Below are positions 1-9,039 of a DNA stretch of 34,889 nt, in pieces. The number at the start of each line of letters is the position of its first letter. Positions within the stretch are counted from its first letter, which is position 1. The notes beneath the pieces were generated by a model, which was not told the origin of the DNA, ran no database searches, and saw only the letters and a program-made list of their open reading frames with translations. A program made the translations under genes and the position numbers. Source of the stretch: Blepharisma japonicum (taxonomy: Eukaryota; Ciliophora; Heterotrichea; Heterotrichida; Blepharismidae); the NCBI GenBank assembly GCA_949751835.1, contig CATKHK010000170.1:1-34889 (forward strand). Direction: 5' to 3'.

Positions 1-1950
1 AAAGGAAACCATCGAATCATTATACTCAACTCATGATCTTTCAATATCGCTATAAGTATAAGCAAAATAGTGCCCAGAAATACTTGTCCCAATGTGACAG
101 ATAACTCCATAAAGTTCATAATCGTTATTTTCGACTCGTATATTGCTTTCTGGAGTGAAAAAGATTGGTGCTGGAGTCAAATAGAAAGCTAAATTAGCTG
201 AAGTCTTAATACTCTTCGTCTCAATTGTCATATCTCTCAAGCAACCACATAACTCACAGTAAAGGGCATTTGCTCCTTCAAATCTCTCAGGTTTCTTTAA
301 TTCATCTATATAGCCTTGGATGCTTCTTACCTCTCTTGTAGGCACCACCAAAAACGATCTGCTTTCCTCAGAAGGGCTTGCATCGTGCCAATTGCACATA
401 AAACGTTTTACTCTTGTTATTAAAAACAAGTTAAAATCAGGCTTTTCGTCAGCTAATTTGGAGACAATAATTTGGAAAAGCTCTTTGGAGTCATTTTGGC
501 TGTATCCTTGGAACTAAATAAAGGCTACCATTGAGAATTCTGAATCTATTTCATTTTTGAATTTGGATATAGCAGACGATAAATTATCTGATTTTGATGA
601 CATTAGCTTTAAAACATCAGCAAGATAATTGAAAAAAGGGAGCTTTATGCTGGTTGCTATGCCTTCAAAACCTTCAGTGCTAGCTAGAATTTGTAATACA
701 GAATTCATATAGAAAGTATTTCCGATATTAGGTAAGCCGCTATTACAGTTCGCCAGAGATTTAACTTTTAGGGTAGACCCAATTCTATAAGCGTTAGGAT
801 TACCAGTTCTACCGATCTCAAAAGTAGCATCATAGGGGTGAATTATTTTCTCATTTCTCTTTTCATTGAGTATTGAGCTTTGCCTCGTGCTATTTTGAAT
901 GCTTATGGATGATTTAAATGTTCTTGAGATATTTTCAGAGCTATTTCCTCGAGTTTGAAATTTCAGTTTTTCTACGAAGCCTTTATTTCTATTATTTGAA
1001 GTGTCAACGGAGATGATATTTTCTGCTTGAATTGTTGGACTTTTTATCTCAGCTTCTTTAGCTGCCGAATTCGTGTCATTCTGAGGATTATTCGGCATGA
1101 AATTCTGCACATTAAATTGATGATCTGTGGCCTTGTTAGGATTATAATTTGAATTACTATATTTGCTCTCTTCTTGGCTATATCCTAACTTTCGGATGAA
1201 ATCTTCTCGTTTATCCACTTTTGAAGCTTGAAATTGATTTAAGTACCACTCCCGCACTGGATTACCTTGATTTTGGGAAAATGGGTTCTTGTCTAATCGA
1301 TAATATTTGTCCTTATTTCTTCCATAAGTATCTTGAGCGGGGCTCATTCTCTTTTGGTAATTATAGCTTTCATCATATTGAGAATCACGAAGCTGCTTTA
1401 CATGATCAACTTTTGAAATTTCGTTCTTTTGCACTCTATAATAGCCCAGATTTTGCTTTCTTTGATCCTGGTTCTGAGCACCAAACTCGTGAGCTTCGTC
1501 AAACTTTCCTTTAGCAGGATAATAAAGATTAATATTAGAATTTCTGATAGGTTGTTCATTTCGGGCGACTTTCGAAGCAATTTTAACTTTTTCTTTTATT
1601 TTTTTTGATTTTTCTACGTCCTGCATTCATTTTTCTTGAGAGGTTTGAAATGTCTTTTGAGTTTCAGGAATCGGCTTTGATTCTTGTGGTTTTGTAGGGG
1701 TGCTTACAACTCTACCATTTCCACTACGAATTGGCGACTTATCTGCATCAGCATTGCTAAAATTTTTTAAGCTGGAATTTGTAGATGGTTTATAACAATT
1801 TGGGGTGCTTATTCTTTTATCTTCATTTAAATTTTTTTCTAGTATAGGTGATTGGCCTTCTTGGTTATTTGACCCGCTTGCTTCAACAGCTTGACTATAA
1901 AAATTGAAATTTGGTTGATTAGCTTTAACCGGACCCTGAGAATTTTCCAT
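1..1950 (-). CDS. USP-family protein with catalytic Cys replaced by Phe (3' end outside window)
   Basis: Ubiquitin-specific protease fold, probably a pseudo-deubiquitinase. The first ~400 residues are Ser/Asn/Lys/Gln-rich and look disordered. The Cys box reads GLPNIGNTFYMNS, so residue 413, where USPs carry the nucleophile, is Phe (TTC); the tandem copy at 3307-5310 has Cys (TGT) there. The QND box (GYSQNDSKEL), the His box (SGHYFAY) and the Asp box (VEYND) remain. The zinc ribbon is C-x2-H plus YCELC. The frame needs TGA=Trp at 1627-1629 and 31-33 and removal of the 15-nt intron 514-528; exon 1 is 474 codons. The start is ATG at 1950, matching the paralogue. The 3' end runs off the window; judging by the paralogue about 20 codons are missing. 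Otherwise intact, so a maintained binding or decoy protein is plausible; early decay is the alternative. Confidence 0.85.
514..528 (-). other. 15-nt spliceosomal intron in USP gene 1-1950
   Basis: On the minus strand it reads gtagcctttatttag. It is phase 0 and sits directly before the QND box. Removing it joins EFSM to FQGYSQND, matching the USP family; keeping it puts TAG in frame. Confidence 0.88.
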
Positions 1951-2013
1951 TTCTATAAATTAATGATAACTTCAAAATTCGATTGCATGCGCGAAAAAGA
2001 ATTATTTTTCATC

Positions 2014-2043
2014 GTAGGAGCGATTTCTATATATAAATAAGAG
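2014..2043 (-). promoter_or_regulatory. Conserved upstream block of tandem USP gene (copy 1)
   Basis: Starting about 64 bp upstream of the ATG at 1950, a 30-bp block is identical to the one at 5375-5404 upstream of the paralogue, while sequence between block and ATG already differs. Read on the minus strand it contains TTATTTATATATAGAAATC, a TATA-like core. It may be a promoter or simply the youngest shared part of the duplication. Confidence 0.4.
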
Positions 2044-2538
2044 TAAATTGCATTTAATAAAGAATTGAATATATTCAAACTAAAAGTTATTAAACTGTTA
2101 AATATATTACAATCAGAAAACTAATTTTTAATTTTTTAAGCTAAATATATTTATAGATTTAAACATTTCTGAATAATTTTATAAATTTCTAAAATAAAAA
2201 TTGAGTGCTACCTCTATAATTTATAGGTATTCTGCAGGTTTTATATTCCAATAAATACAAAAATTGAGACTAAAAAAGTTCAAGCACTTTATTCAGCTCC
2301 ACTCGTATAAAATTCTATAAATTTATTATCGTTTCATATTTATGATAGATTACTATCATTTATAGTTATAATATAAGCCAAAGATAAAGAATTATATCTA
2401 ACACTAGAATCTGAAATATATGAGCATAAGTTTATGCAACATGTCAAATGTGACATGCATAATCCTTTCTAATTTAAGAGCAGCTAAAATAATATCTAAA
2501 ATAGTGAATTGGAACGAAATATTAGGATAAATGGCTAC

Positions 2539-2580
2539 TTAATATAGCCCGAGCCTCCTTTTTGGCTCGGGCTATACTAA
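2539..2580. repeat. GC-rich near-perfect hairpin
   Basis: The 13-bp arms tatagcccgagcc (2543-2555) and ggctcgggctata (2564-2576) are exact reverse complements around an 8-nt loop. Allowing one A/C mismatch, TTA/TAA pairs extend the stem to about 17 bp. It lies in otherwise very AT-rich DNA, about 0.6 kb upstream of one USP and 0.7 kb past the stop of the next. It could be a small mobile-element relic, a structured RNA or a transcription end signal; I cannot tell which. Confidence 0.75.
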
Positions 2581-3306
2581 TCGCTGCTCATCCTTCATAA
2601 GGAATAAGGTAGGTCAATACCCTTTTCATTTCCTATAATATCTAAAGATAATAGTTTAAATTTCAGTGTCTTTATCTTGTATTTATCGGTAAATAAATCT
2701 TTGGCAAAAGTATTTTTATGTTATTCTAATTATTTTGGTTATTTAATTCAAAGAACTTATTTCCTTAATAAGCATCTGTCCAAAGAGAGCTACTGGTCTG
2801 AAAAATTAACTTGCAAAATAAAATCATCTTGAGGACGAAATAACCCATTAATTTAATACAAGTCGCAACAAAAGATGAAATATAAATGCACCCAAAGCAT
2901 CAGATATTTTGATAGGATGAGACCTAAATAGAACTGTTTATACATTCCCAAGACCGCTCAATCGTTTGCGTTACTGAAAGAACATTCGAAAAGCAAATAT
3001 AACTCCATAAGAATAAAATAAAAAATATTTTAATAGAAGGATGGTTGCTGTAATAGAGTCCTAATCATGGTACCTGCAGATGAAGCCAAAAGCTCCTTTC
3101 AGTTACAATTACAGTAATTAAACCAATTATGATTACTTGAAGTAGCAGTGGCTGTCTTTATTCAAAACTTACTGAATTGATGTTTAAAAACTGATCTCAT
3201 CATGAATAATATGAAAGAAATGATTTTAAGGCTTAAATAATTTATTTTTATAGCGAGTAGCTTCTCAAGCCAAATCTGATTTTCTAAATTAATTCTTTAA
3301 TGCAAA

Positions 3307-5310
3307 TTATTGTTTATTTTTATAGAAGAGCATATAAGCATTTCTAAAATTTGGACTATCCACAAAGGAAACCATCGAATCATTATACTCAACTCATGAT
3401 CTTTCAATATCGCTATAAGTATAAGCAAAATAGTGCCCAGAAATACTTGTCCCAATGTGACAGATAACTCCATAAAGTTCATAATCGTTACTTTCAATTT
3501 GTATATAGCTTTCTGGAGTGAAAGTGATTGGTGCTGGAGTCAAATAGAAAGCCAAATTAGCTGAAGTCTTAATACTCTTCGTCTCAATTGTCATATCTCT
3601 CAAGCAACCACATAAGTCACAGTAAAGGGCATTTGCTCCTTCAAATCTCTCAGGTTTCTTTAATTCATCTATATAGCTTTGTATACTTCTCACCTTTCTT
3701 GTAGGCACCACCAAAAACGAACTGCTTTCATCAGGAGAGCCTGCATCGTGCCCACTGCACTTAAAACGTTTTTCTCTTGTTATTAAAAACAAGTCAAAAT
3801 TAGGCTTTTCGTCAGCTAACTTGGAGACAATAATTTGGAAAAGCTCTTTGGAGTCATTTTGGCTGTATCCTTGGAACTAAATAAAGGCTACCATTGAGAA
3901 TTCTGAACTTAATTCATTTTTGAATTTGGATATAGCAGACGATAAATTACCTGATTTTGATGACATTAGCTTTAAAACATCAGCAAGAAAACTGAAAAAA
4001 GGGAGCTTTATGCAGGCTGCGATTCCTTCAAAACCTTCAGTGCTAGCTAGAATTTGTAATACCGAATTCATATAACAAGTATTTCCGATATTAGGTAAGC
4101 CGCTTTTGCAGTTCGCCAGAGATTTAACTTTTAGGGTAGAACCGATTCTATAAGCATTAGGATTACCAGTTCTACCGATCTCAAAAGTAGCATCATAGGG
4201 GTGAATTATTTTCTCATTTCTCTTTTCATTGAGTATTGAGCTTTGCCTCGTGCTATCTTGAATGCTTATGGATGATTTTAATGTGCTTGGACTATTTTCA
4301 GAGCTATCTCCTTGAGTTTGAAATTTCAGTTTTTCTACGAAACCTTTCTTTCTGTTATTTGGATTGTCAAAGGAGGTAATATTTTCTGCTTGATTTATTA
4401 GCCTTTTTATCTCAGCTTCTTTAGCTGCCAAATTTGTGCTATTCTGATGATCATTCGGCATGAAATTCTGCACATAAAGATGATCTGTGGCTTTGTTAGG
4501 ATTATAATTTAAATTGCTATATTTGCTCTCTTCTTGATTATATCCTGACTTTTGGGTGATATCTTCTTGTTTATCCACTTTTGGAGCTTGAAATTGATTT
4601 AAGTCTCATGCCCGCACTGGATTAGCTTGATTTTGGGAATTTGGGTTCTTATCTGATCGATAATATTTGTCCTTATTTCTTCCATAAATATCTTGAGCGG
4701 GGCTCAGACTCTTTTGGTAATTATAGATTTCATCATATCGAGAATCACGAAGCTGCTTTACATGATCAACTTTTGGAACTTCGTTTCTTTGCACTCTATA
4801 ATAGCCCGGATTTTGCTTTCTTTGATCCGGATTCTGAGCACCAAACTCGTGAGCTTCGTCAAACTTTCCTTTAGCAGGATAATGAACATTAATATTAGAA
4901 TTTCTGATAGGTTGTTCATTTCGGGTGATTCTCGAACTAATTTGAACTTTTTCTGTTATTCTTTTTGATTTTTCTTCTTCCTGCCTTGATTTTTGTTGAG
5001 AGCTTTGAAATGTTTTTGGAGTTGGAGGAATCGGTCTTGATTCTTGTGGTTTTGTAGGGGTGCTTACAACTCTAGCATTTCCACTACGAATTGGCGGCTT
5101 ATCTGCATTAGCATTGCTAAAATTTCTTAAGCTAGGATTGTTAGATAGTTTATAGGTATTTGGGGTGCTTTTTCTTTTATCTTCATTTAAATTTTTTCCT
5201 AGAATAGATGATTGGTATTTTTGATCAGTTGACCTCCTTGGTTCAGTAGCCTGACCATAAAGTTTGGAAAAAGGTTGATTAGCTTTAACAGGACCGTGAT
5301 AATTTTTCAT
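3307..5310 (-). CDS. USP-type ubiquitin-specific protease with long disordered N-terminus
   Basis: Cysteine protease of the USP/UCH-2 family, expected to remove ubiquitin from proteins. Two exons (5310-3892 and 3876-3307) give about 662 residues with TGA=Trp (4606-4608; the paralogue has TGG at the same place). The first ~400 residues are low-complexity and polar. The catalytic domain has the Cys box GLPNIGNTCYMNS (Cys412), the QND box GYSQNDSKEL, zinc-ligand pairs CSGH and YCDLC (C-x2-H instead of the usual C-x2-C), the His box SGHYFAY and the Asp box VEYND. It ends NAYMLFYKNKQ-TAA. The start is ATG 5310, with upstream sequence shared with its tandem copy at 1-1950. All triad residues are present, so activity is likely. 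Confidence 0.88.
3877..3891 (-). other. 15-nt spliceosomal intron in USP gene 3307-5310
   Basis: Identical in sequence (gtagcctttatttag) and position to the intron of the tandem paralogue. Phase 0, directly before the QND box; retention gives an in-frame TAG. Confidence 0.88.
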
Positions 5311-5374
5311 TTCTATAAATTAATGATAACTTCAGAATTCGATAACATACTCGAATAAAATTATTTTTGAGAGC

Positions 5375-5404
5375 GTAGGAGCGATTTCTATATATAAATA
5401 AGAG
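5375..5404 (-). promoter_or_regulatory. Conserved upstream block of tandem USP gene (copy 2)
   Basis: Exact match to 2014-2043, beginning 65 bp upstream of the ATG at 5310. It includes a TATA-like TTATTTATATATAG on the minus strand. Confidence 0.4.
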
Positions 5405-5769
5405 TAAATTTTATTTAATAAGAATCGAATCTATTCAAACTAAGCTAAGCTGTGAAATATATCTCAATCAAAAAACTAATTTTAATGCTTTTAGCGAAAT
5501 ATATTTGTAGACTTAAACATTTTTGATTTATTAGTATATATAAAGTAAGTGCTAAGCCATGACAATATCAAAAAACTTTTGGCTTGCAGTAATTTGGTGT
5601 GCTAAGGTGTTTATTTATACCTAAGTTTGATTATAGAAGCTGATGAGTACTTTTGAATAAGCTTAGTTTTACATAACTACATTGTTAAAAAATTATCTTG
5701 TTTACCAAATTTAATAGAATAAATTTTACCCTATAAATTTCGAATATTTGCCAATACAAAAAATTGTGA

Positions 5770-6010
5770 TATTAAATTTTCTCAGGAAGATTTTCTGATC
5801 TTTTAAAGCCTACAGTAAGTATCTAAAATTAACAATGGAAACCCTAGTCCCTGAAAATAAGCAAGCTTACCAATTTCATATATCATAAAATGACAGCATA
5901 AGATGCCTCAAAAGAGGATTTCCTAATCTCAGTAATGTCTGAAACTTAATACTTTTCATAATCTTATCAATTTTATAGAGCTTGCATTCAGGATCAAACA
6001 ACTATTTTTA
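5770..6010 (+). pseudogene. USP relic (Cys-box region only)
   Basis: This stretch aligns by eye with 7475-7710, the start of another decayed USP: both have a block ending in CCTGAAAA..AAGCAA and then a CATAAGAT motif followed by the Cys box. Here the box reads RGFPNLSNVWNLILF, where a live USP has GLPNLGNTCYLNALL, so Cys is replaced and the frame soon ends. No QND or His box is recognisable downstream. The rest of 5405-6356 is AT-rich and holds no gene that I can see. Confidence 0.55.
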
Positions 6011-6356
6011 ACTATTAAAAATCCAATCCTGAATTTATCAAAAGGGCCAGCTTTAATCTGTGATGAAGTGTTTTATTATTACAATAATTAATTATCGCAT
6101 TAAATGTTTATTTTACGAAGATAAGTAAAAAACTCAAAAGATATTAACTATTACTAACAAAATCTACCAAACTCAACCGTTTTCAATATGAATTTATAAG
6201 AAGCTCAAATGTAAGTTGTGCTATAAAACTTTTTTCAGCTACTTCCCTGTGTGTAATAAAAATCTATCAAAAATAATTTAAAGAAATTTTAGTACATACC
6301 TCAAACATTTCCCCAATTTTTAAATAAAGTTAACTTATAAAAATAATTTTTAGTTA

Positions 6357-7247
6357 TTAATACTCATTATTGTTTATATCAGCGATTTTTGAGGCAGAAG
6401 TTTTTTTATCATTAACAGTTGAATCACTGATAATTGTAGCAGAAACACTTGGAGCATTTATCGTTGAAGATGCAATAGTTGATGCTCTGATATTTGAAGC
6501 AGATATAGTTGAAGATTTGATCGATGAAGCAGATATAGTAGATGCCGTGATTTTTGAATCAATTATGATTGAAGCAGACACTTTTGAAGCAATAATTGTT
6601 GAAGAGATAATACTTGAGGCTGAAAAAGTTGAAGCAGTAATTATTGATGATTTGACAGATGATGTAGAAATTTCTGAAGCAGAAAGAGTAGAAGATGTGA
6701 CAGATGAAGCAGAAATCTTGGAAGCAGAAAGACTCGAATTAGAAATGCTTGAAGTAGAAATAGTTGAAGCAGAAAGAGTGGAAGATGTGACACTTGAAGT
6801 AGAAATCTTCGAAGCTGAGAGAGTGGAAGATGTGACAGATGAAGCAGAAATCTCTGAGGCGGAAAGAGTTGAAGATGTAACAGATGAAGCGGAAATCTTT
6901 GAAGCTGAGAGAGTAGAAGATGTGACAGATGAAGCAGAAATAGCTGAAGCTGAGACAGTCGAATTTGAAATGCTCGAAGCAGATAGAGTTGAAGAGGATA
7001 GAGTTGAGGAATTAATGCTTGAAGTAGAAATAGTTGAAGCAGAAAGTGTGGAAGATGTGACAGATGAAGCAGAAATCTCCGATGCAGAAAGAGTGGAAGA
7101 TTTTACAGATGAAACGGAGATCTTTGAAGCAGAGATAGTTAAACCGCTAATAGCTGAAGCTCTATATTCAGATACAGAGTTAGCTTGAGTAAGGCTGGCT
7201 TGAGCATTATTGTTTGAAAATGAAGAAGCTGAAGTTGATAGCTCCAT
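6357..7247 (-). CDS. Ser/Thr-rich pentad-repeat protein
   Basis: Intact 296-residue ORF with ATG start and TAA stop. Most of it is a five-residue repeat of the form S-x-[ILV]-[ST]-[AS], grouped into 15-residue (45-bp) higher-order units such as SSTLSASKISASSVT. The spacing of the central Ile/Leu/Val with a small residue two places before resembles the pentapeptide-repeat beta-helix family, but the usual Asn/Asp is missing, so the fold is inferred. No signal peptide or membrane segment is evident. The opposite strand is also open for 272 codons as a by-product of the repeat; I chose the minus strand for its ATG and AT-rich leader. Neighbours are USP relics on both sides. Function unknown. Confidence 0.6.
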   Translation of the reverse strand: MELSTSASSFSNNNAQASLTQANSVSEYRASAISGLTISASKISVSSVKSSTLSASEISASSVTSSTLSASTISTSSINSSTLSSSTLSASSISNSTVSASAISASSVTSSTLSASKISASSVTSSTLSASEISASSVTSSTLSASKISTSSVTSSTLSASTISTSSISNSSLSASKISASSVTSSTLSASEISTSSVKSSIITASTFSASSIISSTIIASKVSASIIIDSKITASTISASSIKSSTISASNIRASTIASSTINAPSVSATIISDSTVNDKKTSASKIADINNNEY

Positions 7248-7479
7248 GCTTTATAATTTTTACTTATTTTATAGAAAAGCAAGTGCTTTTTTAGAATTTT
7301 ATGAGTTATTTGATTTCCGTAATAATACTTCATAATTAAAAACTTGTTTGGTGCCCAATTTGACTGAAAAGTCTTTATATTGTGCTTTAGAGGCAAGGCA
7401 GTTTAAGCAGAGCCTTAGTTCTAAGCAGTAAAAAATATAATTCTACAATTTTCAAGTAAGAAAAATATAGAGAAAGATG

Positions 7480-8401
7480 ATATTAAATTTTCTTAGATAA
7501 GAAGCTTATAGGATACTTTTACATTCTCCAAGGCCTATAATAGGTATACAAAATTTACCAACTATAAATATCGTTCCTGAAAAAAAGCAATCATTTCTAA
7601 CTCATATTATTCAACCAGATCGCATAAGATCTCCTAGACGTGGGCTTCCTAATCTTGGTAATACCTACTATTTAAATGCCCTTCTACAAGTATTATCAAA
7701 TCCAGAATTTAACCCAAAATTGCCTTCAAATTCAAAAATATGTGCTTCATCATCAAAAATTATATCATGAGTTCAACAGAATAGTCAAATTTTAATTTCA
7801 ACTGAATAAAGAACTTCAGCTCAATTTATTTCAAGAATTCTACATGGTATTAAATGCCTAGTTTAATGAGTACTCAGAAAATGACCCAAAAGAGCTTTAT
7901 TTATCATTAATAGGCCTTTTATCAGATTCAAGTGATTTTTCTAGGACTCTATACAAAGAAACTTCTATGCAAAATATGCCAAAATTTTTCCAATTTGGAA
8001 AAGCCAACTCTTTTTGCATTCAAAAAATCTATCAAAAAAAGAAATTGATTTTTAAAAAGTCTTTGAGATAAGCAAGACTATAAAGGGAGAAATTTTTGTT
8101 TTGTGAAAATTGTTTGGCAAATAGAGAAATGGTAATAAGTGCTTTTAGGATAGATATACAAACATTTTGGTATTTTATATTGAGAATATGATGGGAAGAG
8201 AATCCAAGGAACTTATAGTTTCTTTATCGTGGTGATAAATTTGAGCTGCATGGAGTAATCTGCTATTATAATAGTGGGTGTAGGCATTTTATTGTATATG
8301 CAGAGTGAATTAAATATAATGATGACCTTATTAGTGGCTCATCGCCTGATTTTGAGCATGTTTATATGTTGTTTTACAAAAAGAAAATGTTTGCAAGCTA
8401 A
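7480..8401 (+). pseudogene. Decayed USP with Cys-to-Tyr change
   Basis: Reads in broken frames as a USP. The Cys box is GLPNLGNTYYLNALLQVL (Tyr for the nucleophile Cys, at about 7663-7680). It is followed by a TAA, then an intact 15-nt intron gtattaaatgcctag (7847-7861) at the family position, then FNEYSENDPKEL (the QND box) and, after several stops, the His box FELHGVICYY...RHFIVYAE. The last segment ends MLFYKKKMFAS-TAA, as active copies do. Several in-frame TAA/TAG codons and frame changes mean no full protein can be made. It lies about 150 bp upstream of an E2 gene, repeating the USP-E2 pairing seen further on. Confidence 0.8.
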
Positions 8402-8552
8402 ATATATATAAATGAGATTATATGAATTTAGCTAGATATTGCGATTTGAACACATTATTACTTGATCAGGTAGCTTTCATAAGCTTTACTTATTTATTTA
8501 ATTTAATTAAGTAATATTTGTAGAATGAACAAAAACAAATATCCTTAATAAA

Positions 8553-8987
8553 ATGTTTCGGACATTGCTAGAATTCAATAGACTCAAACAAAATCCTATT
8601 CAAGGGATCGAAATTGATATAGGAAAAGACAATTTCCATTGGGATGGACTGCTGATTGGCCCTCCAGGAACTCCTTTTGAAGGTGGAAAATTTCGCTTCG
8701 AAATAATTTTCCCTTTCAATTTTCCAAGCTCTCCTCCGGAATTTTTCTTTAAAACAAGAATTTTCCATCCAAACGTGGACCCTGATGGTAAAGTATGTAC
8801 ACAAGTTCTCAACGTCGCTTGGAGGCCTAATTTATCAATAAGCTGTATCCTGAATTCAGTATGTGTTTTGTTAAGGGAGCCTTACCCTGAGGCAGGATAT
8901 ATAAATGATGCATGCACTGCTATTAGAGCTGACAGATTAATATATGAAAGAGTTGCGAGACAATTTACAGCTAATTTTGCAAAATAA
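8553..8987 (+). CDS. Ubiquitin-conjugating enzyme (E2, UBC fold)
   Basis: Single-exon 144-residue protein, the size of a bare UBC core. It should accept ubiquitin from an E1 onto Cys82. Visible marks in order: GPPGTPFEGGKF, the PPEFFFKT strand, the HPN motif at HPNVDPDGKVC (catalytic Cys82), Trp shortly after (NVAWRPNLS), and the C-terminal helix around YERVARQF. The residues after Cys (TQVL) differ from the common LDIL, so this is a divergent, probably lineage-specific E2. ATG 8553, stop TAA. A USP gene starts 52 bp downstream on the same strand, close enough for shared expression control. Confidence 0.92.
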   Translation: MFRTLLEFNRLKQNPIQGIEIDIGKDNFHWDGLLIGPPGTPFEGGKFRFEIIFPFNFPSSPPEFFFKTRIFHPNVDPDGKVCTQVLNVAWRPNLSISCILNSVCVLLREPYPEAGYINDACTAIRADRLIYERVARQFTANFAK

Positions 8988-9039
8988 TATAAAGTTATTT
9001 TAATAAATTATATTTATAGAAACTTTTTATTTATAAAAA

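Larger units (their letters stand above)
1951..3306. other. Gene-free AT-rich spacer between tandem USPs
   Basis: Positions 1951 to about 2150 resemble the upstream flank of the second USP copy (5311 to about 5510), so the duplication includes upstream sequence. Beyond that I see no ORF or recognisable gene remnant on either strand. The only structured element is the GC-rich hairpin at 2541-2580. Confidence 0.6.

Noticed and set aside
4641-4968. Plus-strand ORFs at 4641-4874 and 4693-4968
   Set aside because: Antisense to the conserved exon of the USP at 3307-5310, with a parallel shadow in the paralogue (1221-1514).
6370-7188. 272-codon plus-strand ORF opposite the Ser-rich repeat gene
   Set aside because: It is open because the 15-nt repeat lacks stops on both strands; it lacks an ATG start, whereas the minus ORF has ATG and a normal AT-rich leader.
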